Positions 26,292 through 35,590 are shown, counted from the first letter of the stretch. The stretch is DNA of 64,000 bases from Nitrosomonas sp. (GCF_019752095.1 NZ_JAIEMO010000003.1:124001-188000); one strand, 5' to 3'. The notes: generated from the sequence alone by a model not told the origin. Numbers and translations: made by a program.

Positions 26292-29185
26292 GCCACAATC
26301 ACCCGCACGGCATCAAGCCGCAGATTGCTTGACTTTAAAGCTATTGTCAATTGCACCAACTGCTGTTCAAAGAATTGAATCTCTTCGTCGCGCACGATCG
26401 GATTGACTTGTTGCAGCGCGTTAAGGCGCTCGATTTCCGGGGTGAAGGTCTGTTGTGTTCGCGCTTCCGCTTCGGCGATGAGTTGCGGCGCTTGCTGATT
26501 GGCTTTCTGCTCGCTCATTGCCAGCAAGGTCTTTATCGCATCTTCTTTCAGTTGAATCACTTGCTTGGCGATTCCTATCGCTACCGGCTCCAGATATTGA
26601 TTGAATGAATCGTGATCCAGGTATGGATAATCTTCATCGCCTTGCTCATCCAGCAAAATACGAATTACTGCGGGCGGTAAATAGTGGTTACTTTGCTGCA
26701 CATGTTGCCCGCCCGCCTCCAGCACGAACAGACTTTCCAGCAATACGATACCCGGTTGAACCTTTGGATGCTTCAGTGCAACGACCACTGCATTGCCGGT
26801 TTCCTGGTTCAGGATTCGTTCCATCGCGTGGATAACCATCGGATGTTCCCAAGTCAGGAAATGCATGTCCTCATTGGCCAATGCAACATCTCTCGAATAC
26901 GTGATGACCGAGCCTTCGTCCATCAAACCGGGAAACGGCATGCTCATGTGTTCGCTCGGCTCGATCAAATAACTGCTGGCGCGATGTTCTTCAATATGCA
27001 CGCCGCAACAGTCAAATACCGTTTCCATGTACTGCGGCAACGTGAAATCATCATCCTGTACGTGCACTTCCTGATGTAATCTTGCTGCAACAGCCGGACG
27101 AAAAGAGTTGTACTCGAGTAATTTATCTCGTCCGCAATCCAACGCATCATTCAGTATCTGATTGGCTGATTGAGTGGTACTAATCAAATCCGAAAATGCA
27201 TCGGTATCAATTTGCCGTTGATGAAGCGCATTAATGAGCGCATCTTCCACCTGCAAGAAAACGGTTTGTCCTGCCGGGCAGGTTTTCTCAAACGCATTCA
27301 ATCCCTCATGATACCAATGAAACATCGCCGCCAATGCGCTGTTTTCCAGATAAGGAACATGAATCTGGATGGTTTCTGTCTGACCGATACGATCCAGTCG
27401 GCCAATACGTTGTTCCAGCAGATCGGGATTGAGCGGCAAATCAAACAACACCAGGTGATGAGAAAATTGGAAATTGCGGCCTTCGCTACCGATTTCTGAG
27501 CATATCAATATTTGGCTACCGGTTTCTTTATCGGCAAAAAAAGCGGCCGCGCGGTCGCGCTCAATCAAACTCATGCTTTCATGGAATACCGGAATATGCT
27601 GTCCCGTTAGTGCCTTGAGCGCCTGCGCGATATCGCGGGCAATTTGTGCATCGGCGGTGATGACCAGCACTTTTTCTGGTCTCAGCTGCTTGAGTGTCAC
27701 GTTTAGCCAGTTGATGCGCGGATCGATTTCTGTCCAATACGGCTGCTCCGGCTCAGCCCTGACCTGATAGAGTAGTTCAGGGCACAACAGCAATTTCGGT
27801 TTTGACAGAGGGATCGTTTCAAAAACTGTCAGACATTGCTGATATTCGAGAGGCAGTGCCAGCGGAATAGCTAAAAGCTTACGTTCAGGAAACCCTTTAA
27901 CAGCCGCACGCGTATTGCGGAATAAGATACGGCCGGTACCATGCCGATCCAGCAACAATTCCGCCAGAATTTTTCTCGCTTGCTGGAGTTGCTGCGTATC
28001 AGCGGTATGATCTTGCAATTGTGCAAGGAATTCTTGCGCTGGTGCAGGATCAATGGCCGATAAGATGATTTGTCTGATTTCATCATTCAAATCCTGATCT
28101 TCGAGCAAAGCTTCCACCGCTTTAGCAATCGATTCGTACGATTGTTCTTCAGCCAAAAAAATCGCAAAACTACTGAAACGGTGCGGATCCAGCAAGCGCA
28201 GACGCGCGAAGTGACTGGCCTTGCCTAATTGTTCCGGGGTCGCGGTTAAAAGCAGCACTCCCTTGGTACAGGCGGCTAATTGCTCAATGATGGAGTATTC
28301 CACACTGGCGGCTTGCTCAGACCAATGCAGGTGATGGGCTTCATCGACCACGAGCAGGTCCCAATGACCATTCAATGCAGCTTGAAACCATTTAGGATAG
28401 TGACACAGAAAATTCAAGCTGCAAAGTATCAACTGCTCACTATGGAAAGGATTTTCCCAATCCCCGCTCTCTTCCAGCGATAAACATCGCGCTTCATCAA
28501 AGATACTGAATTGCAGGTTAAAGCGCCGTAACATTTCCACCAACCATTGATGAATCAAGGTCTCTGGAACCACAATAAGCACTCGCTTGGCGCGTTCGGT
28601 TAACAATTGCCGATGCAGAATAAGACCGGCTTCGATTGTTTTACCCAGTCCCACTTCATCGGCCAGCAAAACACGCGGCGCATAACGGCGCGCAACTTCG
28701 TAAGCAATATAAAGCTGATGCGGAATCAAGCTGGTGCGAGTTCCCACCAGTCCATATACCGGTGCGCTTGCCAGGTGATTGCGGATCAATAACGTTTGGT
28801 AGCGGATCTTGAACCACTTATCCTGATCAAACTGACCCGTGAACAAACGTTCTGCCGGACGATTTAATAACAGATTATGTGCTAATTGTTCCTCGGCAAG
28901 CTCTATTCTGGCGCCACTCTCATCCATTCCGGAATAAACTACTAAGCCGTTGCGCTCATGTACTTCAGTAACTTCCAAAGCAATGTCATCATAACTATTG
29001 ATAATGTCACCGGACTTAAAAATCACGCGCGTCAATGGCGCAGATTGTTTGGCATAGGAACGGATTTCACCTGTTGCTTTAAAAATAATGGTGACAACTC
29101 TATGCTCGACAGCCTGAACAGTGCCCAGCCCCAGTTGTAAATCAACATCACAGATCCAACGTTGACCCGGCTTAAAATCGCGCAT
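26285..29185 (-). CDS. rapA: RNA polymerase-associated ATP-dependent translocase RapA
   Basis: 966 residues, almost exactly the E. coli length (968). RapA is a SWI2/SNF2-type ATPase that recycles RNA polymerase after termination. The Tudor-like N-terminal domains (FKPGQRWICDVDLQLGLGTV) are followed by Walker A DEVGLGKT at 176-183, the DEAH box VVDEAHHLHW, and helicase C-terminal motifs SEIGSEGRNFQFSHHLVLFDLP and QRIGRLDRIGQ. The C-terminus ends LRLDAVRVIVAT, with the stop falling inside DNA that on the other strand belongs to the restriction-gene remnant. Confidence 0.93.
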   Translation of the reverse strand: MRDFKPGQRWICDVDLQLGLGTVQAVEHRVVTIIFKATGEIRSYAKQSAPLTRVIFKSGDIINSYDDIALEVTEVHERNGLVVYSGMDESGARIELAEEQLAHNLLLNRPAERLFTGQFDQDKWFKIRYQTLLIRNHLASAPVYGLVGTRTSLIPHQLYIAYEVARRYAPRVLLADEVGLGKTIEAGLILHRQLLTERAKRVLIVVPETLIHQWLVEMLRRFNLQFSIFDEARCLSLEESGDWENPFHSEQLILCSLNFLCHYPKWFQAALNGHWDLLVVDEAHHLHWSEQAASVEYSIIEQLAACTKGVLLLTATPEQLGKASHFARLRLLDPHRFSSFAIFLAEEQSYESIAKAVEALLEDQDLNDEIRQIILSAIDPAPAQEFLAQLQDHTADTQQLQQARKILAELLLDRHGTGRILFRNTRAAVKGFPERKLLAIPLALPLEYQQCLTVFETIPLSKPKLLLCPELLYQVRAEPEQPYWTEIDPRINWLNVTLKQLRPEKVLVITADAQIARDIAQALKALTGQHIPVFHESMSLIERDRAAAFFADKETGSQILICSEIGSEGRNFQFSHHLVLFDLPLNPDLLEQRIGRLDRIGQTETIQIHVPYLENSALAAMFHWYHEGLNAFEKTCPAGQTVFLQVEDALINALHQRQIDTDAFSDLISTTQSANQILNDALDCGRDKLLEYNSFRPAVAARLHQEVHVQDDDFTLPQYMETVFDCCGVHIEEHRASSYLIEPSEHMSMPFPGLMDEGSVITYSRDVALANEDMHFLTWEHPMVIHAMERILNQETGNAVVVALKHPKVQPGIVLLESLFVLEAGGQHVQQSNHYLPPAVIRILLDEQGDEDYPYLDHDSFNQYLEPVAIGIAKQVIQLKEDAIKTLLAMSEQKANQQAPQLIAEAEARTQQTFTPEIERLNALQQVNPIVRDEEIQFFEQQLVQLTIALKSSNLRLDAVRVIVAT

Positions 29186-29344
29186 GCTAACTTAGTGATT
29201 GATCGGAAAGGAGCAGTATAGTAATGGAAAATGAAGAAAGTTTTACTATTTCTAGGATTTGTCGAAATTTAAAAATGAAAAGCAGCAATAAGAAATCAAC
29301 TAATCACTTGCTGAAAAGAATCAAAATTTACAGCAGGATAAACA

Positions 29345-29386
29345 CCAATCAGCTGACGTCATCGAAAAACAAAGTCAACTGATTGG
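29345..29386. terminator. Hairpin between DUF2490 gene and rapA
   Basis: Arms CCAATCAGCTGAC and GTCAACTGATTGG pair at 12 of 13 positions with a 16-base loop. It lies about 50 bp beyond the end of the leftward DUF2490 gene and 160 bp before the rapA start. It has no strong T run, so termination is plausible rather than certain. Confidence 0.45.
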
Positions 29387-29437
29387 AAGAATATCAAACT
29401 ATGTACTAAGTGGCCTGCACATGGTACAAGTAATTTC

Positions 29438-30190
29438 TTAGAAATTCAGAAATAAATTAGCTATAAAATTATGCATCATTTGATCAGGACGAGCACTATG
29501 CGGTCTGTTGATAAATTGGTTCATATAACCCAGTTCAACAGTCGCATACTGGTTGACTTTGTAACCTAATCCAACGAATGCCCGGTTCTGATCGTAACCA
29601 CGAGAAATGAAAGCAGGATTATCGACGGTATTCATCGCAATAAACAATTCACTCTGAACGATGAAACTAAGTTCTGGCGATATGGAAGGCAATGGAACTG
29701 CTAGTTTAACCAATTGGCGGAATCGATGACCCACGTCATCATTACCAGAAAGGGGGGCATGATGATCGAAGAAGCGTTGCTCAAAACGGCTACGTGTCGA
29801 CAATCTACCGAATGAAAAATTATCGGCCCAGGTCACTTGTTGCCAGATTCGGTGCTCATTAAATGGACGCGCCGCTAGCGGTTCAGCCGTGGGTGCCCAG
29901 GCATAACCAGCCCATACAACCACCTTATCGGTTAGCGCATAACCTAGACCAGGACGAATCAGAGATTGCGTAAATTGAGTAGCATCATTACCAAAACGTC
30001 CCTGTCCTTCCATCCACCATCTGAATTTCTTTAAGTCTGGATTATTCGGATTAATTGCGCCAAAGTTACCAAGTGCTGTCACATTTCCCCATACCTGAAA
30101 ATCTTCGACTGTAGCATCAGCAGCTGCCGAATTACTGAAAACGAAACCAAGCACAACAAGAACAGCAAAAATATTTATCTTTTTGAACAT
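29438..30190 (-). CDS. DUF2490 family outer-membrane protein
   Basis: 250 residues. A signal peptide (KINIFAVLVVLGFVFSNSAAA) is followed by VEDFQVWGNVTALGNF and a series of alternating, aromatic-ended strands typical of a small outer-membrane beta barrel; the protein ends in phenylalanine (LFLNF), the usual BAM recognition residue. This matches the DUF2490 family, whose function is not known. ATG preceded by an AGGATG-type site. A 41-bp hairpin lies about 50 bp upstream of the start, and the gene is divergent from the cytochrome across a 0.7 kb gap. Confidence 0.82.
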   Translation of the reverse strand: MFKKINIFAVLVVLGFVFSNSAAADATVEDFQVWGNVTALGNFGAINPNNPDLKKFRWWMEGQGRFGNDATQFTQSLIRPGLGYALTDKVVVWAGYAWAPTAEPLAARPFNEHRIWQQVTWADNFSFGRLSTRSRFEQRFFDHHAPLSGNDDVGHRFRQLVKLAVPLPSISPELSFIVQSELFIAMNTVDNPAFISRGYDQNRAFVGLGYKVNQYATVELGYMNQFINRPHSARPDQMMHNFIANLFLNF

Positions 30191-30240
30191 AACATCCTCT
30201 TTTAAAACAATTTAGTTGTATAACATTGTTAATCAATAAT

Positions 30241-30281
30241 GCTAGTTTCTAAATAAAATTTAATTTTATGGAGAAACTAGC
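30241..30281. repeat. Perfect nested inverted repeat upstream of the DUF2490 gene
   Basis: Outer arms GCTAGTTTCT / AGAAACTAGC (10 bp, perfect) enclose inner arms ATAAAATT / AATTTTAT (8 bp, perfect) around a single T. As RNA from either strand this would be a long stable hairpin. It lies 51 bp before the DUF2490 start, so it could be in its leader or be an operator. Confidence 0.55.
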
Positions 30282-30406
30282 ATCAATATCATTTAAAGAT
30301 TTTTTACTCTCATTTTTCAATACAATGCTGCCTACCTTATACTAGCTAGAAAAACTTCATCACATTCATGTTGTTATAACTTCGCTTGCCACCATAACAT
30401 AGCAAT

Positions 30407-30428
30407 TGTTAAGAAAGTGTTAAGAAAT
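30407..30428 (+). promoter_or_regulatory. Tandem 11-bp repeat, response-regulator-like site 1
   Basis: TGTTAAGAAAG followed directly by TGTTAAGAAAT: two direct 11-bp repeats, i.e. GTTAAG-N5-GTTAAG. OmpR/PmrA/QseB-type regulators bind direct repeats of TTAA-containing hexamers with this 11-bp spacing. The regulator is not identified. Confidence 0.5.
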
Positions 30429-30560
30429 TCAACCACATCAAATAATGTTATTCCCAAAAATTCTAGTTAGAGTTTAATGGCTTAAGCTAAGAATTAAAGA
30501 ATTTTGATTCCTTTCTTATTACATTACGTAGCAATAAGTCGCAAACAATAACAAAACAAA

Positions 30561-30582
30561 TGTTAAGAAAGTGTTAAGAAAA
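30561..30582 (+). promoter_or_regulatory. Tandem 11-bp repeat, response-regulator-like site 2
   Basis: TGTTAAGAAAG then TGTTAAGAAAA, the same 21 bases as site 1, starting exactly 154 bp downstream of it. Both are preceded by a similar CAATAACAAAACAA / CATAACATAGCAA stretch, so a slightly longer unit is repeated. Confidence 0.5.
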
Positions 30583-30908
30583 ATACTTCTTTCAACGAAT
30601 TACATCAGGTGTTGTTTTTATTGCAACTTTACGAGTTATCTCAAATAGATATTACAATATCTATGCTTCTGGAGCTTGGGAACGTCGCTAAGAACCCTTG
30701 GCAGTAAATAACAATGTTATAGAACCGATCCGTATTTTATAAAACATTTGTTTAACAAGCTGTCATAATACTAGCTACGTTAAGTCTACTAAATTATTAA
30801 ATCTGATTAAAAAATAAACTCAAAAATATCAAATTTATATTGAGTAGCTAAATACTGAATCGGGATTACTCTCGGTATTAATTGAACTAAATAAACTGGA
30901 GTCAGGAA

Positions 30909-31223
30909 ATGAAAAGAACACATATTTTAGTAGTGGTGTCTGCACTGTTTATCCTTGTCGGCTGTGGTGGAACCGCCAACGATTATAGCCCACCAGCAGA
31001 TGCGTCCGGCGAAAGAATCTTTAGCACTGTCTGCAGTGAATGTCACAAGCCTTTGAGTGCAAACAAGGCGATGATTCTGAGTGAAAAATCTGCCAACAAG
31101 GAAGCTATTATTAAGAAATTTCAATCAGGCAGCATGCGGATGCCTGCTTTCAAAAATATTCAAGGTGAAGCCGCTGATCGATTGGCCGAGTATATTTTAA
31201 CCAACAGTGAAGTCCAACAATAA
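30909..31223 (+). CDS. Small monohaem cytochrome c lipoprotein
   Basis: 104 residues. A lipoprotein signal (MKRTHILVVVSALFILVGC, modified C19) leads to a single c-type haem motif CSECH at 42-46; a distal methionine is available in SGSMRMPAF. The residues around it (ASGERIFSTVCSECHKPL ... MPAFKNIQGEAADRLAEYIL) are typical of class I cytochrome c. It would be anchored in a membrane facing the periplasm and carry electrons. The partner is unknown. GGAGTCAGGAA precedes the ATG. A strong terminator follows at once, so it is monocistronic. Confidence 0.88.
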   Translation: MKRTHILVVVSALFILVGCGGTANDYSPPADASGERIFSTVCSECHKPLSANKAMILSEKSANKEAIIKKFQSGSMRMPAFKNIQGEAADRLAEYILTNSEVQQ

Positions 31224-31228
31224 ATGAA

Positions 31229-31271
31229 TGCGCCTGAGAGTCGAGGCAGATTCTCAGGCGCACTATTTTAA
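31229..31271 (+). terminator. Rho-independent terminator after the cytochrome gene
   Basis: A perfect 11-bp stem TGCGCCTGAGA / TCTCAGGCGCA with a 12-base loop, followed by CTATTTTAA. It starts 5 bp after the stop codon and could also serve the convergent HemN-like gene. Confidence 0.85.
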
Positions 31272-31296
31272 TATCGGCAGCAGACGATTGATGACG

Positions 31297-32685
31297 CTAA
31301 TGATGTTTACGCAAATACTTATCAAAAATTCTACAGATATCGTTGATAAATAATTGACCTTTCGATGTAACAGCAATCTCCTCATTATCCAAAGTAACCA
31401 ATCCGGCTTCTGCATACGCCTGCAAATCTGTCAATTCAGTTACAAAGTACTGCTTGAAATCTATTGGAAAAAAAGCCTCCACTGAATCATATGAAATAAC
31501 CAAATGACAAATCAGCGCATACATGATTGAACGACGTAACAGATCATCCGCATTTAATTCTAGACCGCGCAAAATAGGAAGAATATTTTGTTCTAACTTA
31601 TCATAGTACTGTAATAGATCACAGTGATTCTGATGTAAAGTCGGCCCTATACACCCTATTCCTGAAACACCAAATGCAACATGGTCACAATCAGGATAAA
31701 TTGAAAAACCGCGCAAGCCATAGTGAAGCCTTCCTTGACGCTGAGCAACTGCCAGTGGATCATCATACCTGGCAAAAAGATTCATCCCAATATGGCTATA
31801 GCCAGCTTCTGTTAGGCGAGAAATCGCCAACAACGTCATTTCAAACCTGGTCTCTGTTGCAGGTAATCCAGTAAAAATATTATTCCTTATCGGCTTAAAT
31901 CTTTCTATAAGATGCTGATAATTTAAAAATTTAACCTGGTTTGGATTTGCTGCAATAATTTTATCTAGCGTACAAGCAAATTTATCCAAATTCTGGCCCG
32001 GCAATCCATAGCTTAATTCTACTCTAACCGACTTAAATCCTGCCCGTCGGATATTGCAGATAATTTGAATGTTAGCTTCTTCAGATTGAATACACTGCTT
32101 CGAATGTCGCGCTTGTTGATCAAAATCTTGTACACCTACAATTGCACAATTAAATCCCATTTCGTTTAAAGCGTACATTGAGCAATCGATTAATTGTCCT
32201 GCATCAATCTCAACACAAAAATTACCTCCTTCAACTAAGTTAAAATTCCGTTTGATCTCTTGGGTAAGCGTATTTAGTTGGGAGTCATTCAAAAATGCCG
32301 GACTACCCCCTCCGAAATATATCTGTTCAACTTTGCTATCACCTTTGAATAATTGCCCTTGAAGTCTTATCTCTCGAAGCAAATAATTCGAATATTTTTC
32401 AGTACTGTGATCCGTAGGGATGAACTGATTAAGATGGCAATAAAAACATGAGGAGCGGCTATTAGGGACATATAAATCTAACGATAAAGGGCGATGAAAG
32501 CGCCCTGATTTTCGATTATTTATCCAATCTGAATACACATGCGCATCAGATGCTTCAATCAAATAATCAATCTCGGGGTATAAACAACGATCAGGATCAG
32601 AAAAGTAATTTCCAAAATGACACATAGGATCCGAATCCAGCTCAAGTAAACTTGAAGATGAATTAGGGAATCGTAATGAATACAC
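31297..32685 (-). CDS. HemN-like protein with degenerate radical-SAM site
   Basis: 462 residues aligned along their length with oxygen-independent coproporphyrinogen III oxidase HemN: the GGGSPAFL loop, VQDFDQQ, YGLPGQNLDKF, IGMNLFARYDDPLAVAQR and the C-terminal VTSKGQLFINDICRIFDKYLR. The cluster motif is damaged. Where HemN has CxxxCxxC, this protein has S76-RSS-C80-FY-C83, so the first cysteine is serine (AGC in the bases, one change from TGC). Two other HemN positions also differ by eye: VELSYGLP for IDLIYGLP, and CIQSEEAN in place of the conserved NREQDEE. It probably lacks normal HemN activity, or has become something else. Start is GTG at 32683-32685 with AGGA upstream. It is divergent from fnr. 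Confidence 0.85.
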   Translation of the reverse strand: MYSLRFPNSSSSLLELDSDPMCHFGNYFSDPDRCLYPEIDYLIEASDAHVYSDWINNRKSGRFHRPLSLDLYVPNSRSSCFYCHLNQFIPTDHSTEKYSNYLLREIRLQGQLFKGDSKVEQIYFGGGSPAFLNDSQLNTLTQEIKRNFNLVEGGNFCVEIDAGQLIDCSMYALNEMGFNCAIVGVQDFDQQARHSKQCIQSEEANIQIICNIRRAGFKSVRVELSYGLPGQNLDKFACTLDKIIAANPNQVKFLNYQHLIERFKPIRNNIFTGLPATETRFEMTLLAISRLTEAGYSHIGMNLFARYDDPLAVAQRQGRLHYGLRGFSIYPDCDHVAFGVSGIGCIGPTLHQNHCDLLQYYDKLEQNILPILRGLELNADDLLRRSIMYALICHLVISYDSVEAFFPIDFKQYFVTELTDLQAYAEAGLVTLDNEEIAVTSKGQLFINDICRIFDKYLRKHH

Positions 32686-32855
32686 TAAGTTTCCTACTTT
32701 GTGAAGAATACGCCTAAAACTGCCAGACCGATGTAACCCTCAAAGCATAGCCCCATCGGATCAATCATTTACTTCCTGTGCTCTTGCAATCCAAAAATGT
32801 TATCCGCTTCTTGCAGTATTAACGTAAAATTATAAAGGGGTTGAAAGTATTAACT

Positions 32856-32869
32856 TTGATTCAGATCAA
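32856..32869. promoter_or_regulatory. FNR box (TTGAT-N4-ATCAA)
   Basis: TTGATTCAGATCAA is a perfect match to the FNR/ANR consensus. It ends 20 bp before the fnr ATG and lies 171 bp upstream of the HemN-like gene on the other strand. So close to the fnr start it would be expected to repress fnr; it may also act on the divergent gene. Confidence 0.8.
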
Positions 32870-32889
32870 TCAGAGCATTGATAAATAGA

Positions 32890-33672
32890 ATGTGTAAACC
32901 CCTACCTTTGGAAAATAATTTGTTACACGATAGCCCACAACAGAATCATCTTGATGTTACGCACATTAAATCAAGCTGTGCGACTTGCAGTTTGCGTGAA
33001 TTATGCCTGCCTGTTGGACTTAATAATCAAGAAATTCAGATTCTTGGAGATGTTGTTAGTCATAAACGTAAAGTGCGGCGCGGTGGTTATCTACATCAAT
33101 CAGGCTTAAAATTCCAATCACTTTTTGCCATTCGTAGTGGTTTTCTAAAAACCTGTGTACTTGAAGAAGATGGACGTCAACAAGTTACAGGTTTCCATAT
33201 GACCGGAGAGCTGCTGGGGCTAGACGCTATCAGTTCAGAAATTCATACTTGTGATGCGATAGCACTTGAAGATAGCGAGGTTTGTGAAATTCCATTCACC
33301 AAACTAGAAGAAATTAGCATTATTATTCCGTCACTTATGCGTCATTTCCATAAAATCATGAGTCGTGAAATAGTACGGGACCATAGCGTAATGTTGTTAC
33401 TGGGCAGCATGAAAGCAGAAGAACGTTTAGCATCATTTTTACTTAATTTATCGCGTCGCTTTTCTATGCGCGGTTATTCCGAATCCGATTTTAATTTACG
33501 TATGACACGCGAGGAAATTGGCAGTTATCTTGGGCTTAAGCTGGAAACTGTCAGTCGTGCATTTTCCAAGCTGCAAGATGAAAATATCATTACTGTAGAT
33601 AATAAGCACATTCAGATAAATGATATTAATCGCCTAAAAATGAAAATGGGTAATTCATCCTGCATCACTTAA
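32890..33672 (+). CDS. fnr: FNR-type oxygen-sensing transcription regulator
   Basis: 260 residues from the ATG at 32890; a TTG four codons earlier is less likely. FNR holds an oxygen-labile [4Fe-4S] cluster and binds DNA as a dimer when oxygen is low. All four cluster cysteines are visible: CATCSLRELC near residues 26-35 (CxxCx5C) and VCEIPF near 135. The cyclic-nucleotide-like beta roll follows. The helix-turn-helix REEIGSYLGLKLETVSRAFSKL carries the E-x-x-S-R recognition pattern that reads TTGAT, matching the box just upstream. In an ammonia oxidiser it could control denitrification or low-oxygen genes; that is inference. Confidence 0.93.
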   Translation: MCKPLPLENNLLHDSPQQNHLDVTHIKSSCATCSLRELCLPVGLNNQEIQILGDVVSHKRKVRRGGYLHQSGLKFQSLFAIRSGFLKTCVLEEDGRQQVTGFHMTGELLGLDAISSEIHTCDAIALEDSEVCEIPFTKLEEISIIIPSLMRHFHKIMSREIVRDHSVMLLLGSMKAEERLASFLLNLSRRFSMRGYSESDFNLRMTREEIGSYLGLKLETVSRAFSKLQDENIITVDNKHIQINDINRLKMKMGNSSCIT

Positions 33673-33726
33673 TACCCCACCTTTTGTGTGGATTGGAATA
33701 ATAATCTGCTCAATCCAGCATTGATT

Positions 33727-33748
33727 GCAGCAAAAATTTCTTTGCTGC
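33727..33748 (+). terminator. Possible terminator after fnr
   Basis: GCAGCAAA and TTTGCTGC form a perfect 8-bp stem with a 6-base loop, 55 bp after the fnr stop. The T-rich tract comes late (TAAATAAATAGATTTT), so efficiency is uncertain. Confidence 0.45.
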
Positions 33749-33789
33749 TAAATAAATAGATTTTAAACATTTTTCCGCGACTGATCAGC

Positions 33790-33817
33790 TTGAGTAAGCG
33801 CAAGAAAGTGTTACAAT
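33790..33817 (+). promoter_or_regulatory. Putative promoter of the rpsB operon
   Basis: TTGAGT (33790-33795), 16-bp spacer, TACAAT (33812-33817). It predicts an untranslated leader of about 100 bases before rpsB. In E. coli the rpsB leader is bound by S2 for feedback control; whether this leader has that structure was not established. Confidence 0.5.
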
Positions 33818-33927
33818 ATAAAGATAATTTGGTAATTTTCATGATACACGCCAAATTAAATTCACACATTCACCTAAAAATAATTGGATATCAAGGTGAA
33901 TGGAGGCTCAATCCTTAAGGAGAACTT

Positions 33928-34659
33928 ATGTCAGTAACTATGCGGCAAATGCTGGAGGCGGGTGTACATTTTGGACATCAAACACGCTTCTGGAACCCCA
34001 AAATGGCACCCTATATTTTCGGCCATCGTAACAAAATCCACATTATAAATCTTGAAAAAACCTTGGTGATGTATGAGGAAGCCATGAAATATGTGCGCCA
34101 ATTATCAGCAAACAAGGGAGTGATTTTATTTGTTGGTACTAAAAAACAAGCGCGAGATATTGTACGCGAAGAGGCGATACGTTGCGGATCTCCCTACGTA
34201 GACCAGCGATGGTTAGGAGGCATGCTGACTAATTTTAAAACCATTAAACAATCTATCAAGCGTCTACATGAGATGGAAACAATGGTACAAGATGGAACGT
34301 TAGATAAACTGGTAAAAAAAGAAGCGCTTGATCTTCAAAGAGAACTAGATAAGCTAAACAGCAGCTTAGGTGGCATCAAAGACATGAAAGGTTTACCGGA
34401 TGCTATATTTATTATCGATGTTGGATATCAAAAAGGAGCCATCACAGAAGCTAGAAAGCTTGGCATCCCTGTAATTGGTGTAGTCGATACCAATCACAAT
34501 CCGGAGAATCTGCACTACATTATTCCTGGAAATGACGATTCCAGTCGTGCAATACGCCTATATGCCCGCGGTGCGGCAGACGCCATCCTAGAAGGACGCA
34601 ATCAGGCTATTCAAGAAATCGTTGAAATGACTGCTGAAACTGAGGCTGAAGCCGAATAA
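33928..34659 (+). CDS. rpsB: Small ribosomal subunit protein uS2
   Basis: 243 residues. [26 protein letters not shown] is the family N-terminus; [18 protein letters not shown] and [34 protein letters not shown] are conserved. S2 joins the 30S subunit late and interacts with S1. AAGGAGAACTT precedes the ATG. It opens the rpsB-tsf-pyrH-frr block; tsf starts 46 bp later. Confidence 0.97.
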   Translation: MSVTMRQMLEAGVHFGHQTRFWNPKMAPYIFGHRNKIHIINLEKTLVMYEEAMKYVRQLSANKGVILFVGTKKQARDIVREEAIRCGSPYVDQRWLGGMLTNFKTIKQSIKRLHEMETMVQDGTLDKLVKKEALDLQRELDKLNSSLGGIKDMKGLPDAIFIIDVGYQKGAITEARKLGIPVIGVVDTNHNPENLHYIIPGNDDSSRAIRLYARGAADAILEGRNQAIQEIVEMTAETEAEAE

Positions 34660-34705
34660 AGTCATATAATTTCTTTTATTAACTAATTTGATATCTGGAG
34701 TAAAT

Positions 34706-35590
34706 ATGGCGGAAATTACCGCAAGCATGGTAAAAGAATTGCGTGAAATGACCGGGCTAGGCATGATGGAATGCAAAAAAGCATTGACAGAGACTAGCGG
34801 CGATCTGAAGGCAGCAGAAGATCTATTAAGAATTAAAAGTGGCGCCAAAGCAAGCAAAGCCGCAGGTCGAATTGCAGCAGAAGGTGTAATTGGCGCATAT
34901 ATTTCAGCAGACAGAAAATGTGGTGCGCTGGTTGAAGTAAACTGTGAAACAGACTTTGTCGCCAGAAATGAAGATATTATTAATTTCGCCAAAAACCTCG
35001 CTGAACTAAGTGCAACAAAAAATATAATCGACACCAGTACTTTAAGTAATGCAAATTTGCCGTGTGGTGAAGCTATTGAAGCAATTCGCAAGGCATTAAT
35101 AATGAAATTGGGCGAGAATATCAGCATTCGCCGTTGTGGTCGCCACGAAACACAAGGACAGTTGGCTTATTATCTTCATGGAACCAAGATTGGCGTAATG
35201 GTAGATTTTACCGGAGGAGATGAAGCTTTAGGCAAAGATCTGGCCATGCACATTGCGGCAAGTAAGCCCATTTGCGTATCTAAAGCGCAAGTATCTGCTG
35301 ATGTCTTAGCACATGAGCGCGAGATTTTTACTGCTCAGGCTGCTGAGAGTGGTAAGCCAGCGAATATTATCGAAAAAATGGTTGATGGGCGTATTACAAA
35401 ATATCTTGCTGAGATAACGTTATTAGGTCAGCCTTTTGTAAAAGATCCAGAACAAACGGTAGAAAACTTACTGGCCAGCAAATCTGCAACAGTTAATGAT
35501 TTCACTATGTTCGTGGTAGGCGAAGGCATAGAAAAGAAAACTGAGAATTTTGCAGATGAGGTTAAGGCGCAGATGGAACAAGCCAAGTAA
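34706..35590 (+). CDS. tsf: Elongation factor Ts
   Basis: 294 residues from the ATG at 34706, which has GGAG six bases upstream; a TTG six codons earlier is not supported. EF-Ts exchanges GDP for GTP on EF-Tu. [27 protein letters not shown] and [17 protein letters not shown] are signature regions, the latter containing the TDFVAR EF-Tu contact. Length is usual (E. coli 283). Confidence 0.97.
   Translation: MAEITASMVKELREMTGLGMMECKKALTETSGDLKAAEDLLRIKSGAKASKAAGRIAAEGVIGAYISADRKCGALVEVNCETDFVARNEDIINFAKNLAELSATKNIIDTSTLSNANLPCGEAIEAIRKALIMKLGENISIRRCGRHETQGQLAYYLHGTKIGVMVDFTGGDEALGKDLAMHIAASKPICVSKAQVSADVLAHEREIFTAQAAESGKPANIIEKMVDGRITKYLAEITLLGQPFVKDPEQTVENLLASKSATVNDFTMFVVGEGIEKKTENFADEVKAQMEQAK

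Larger units (their letters stand above)
30191..30908. other. Long AT-rich intergenic region with repeats
   Basis: 718 bp between divergent genes with no believable coding frame. It holds a hairpin at 30241-30281 and two identical tandem-repeat sites at 30407-30428 and 30561-30582, described separately. A less AT-rich patch (about 30665-30705, GGAGCTTGGGAACGTCGC) stands out but I cannot name it. A small RNA cannot be excluded. Confidence 0.5.

Noticed and set aside
33818..33927. An S2-binding autoregulatory structure in the rpsB leader
   Set aside because: The leader length fits, but I could not recognise the conserved structure by eye.
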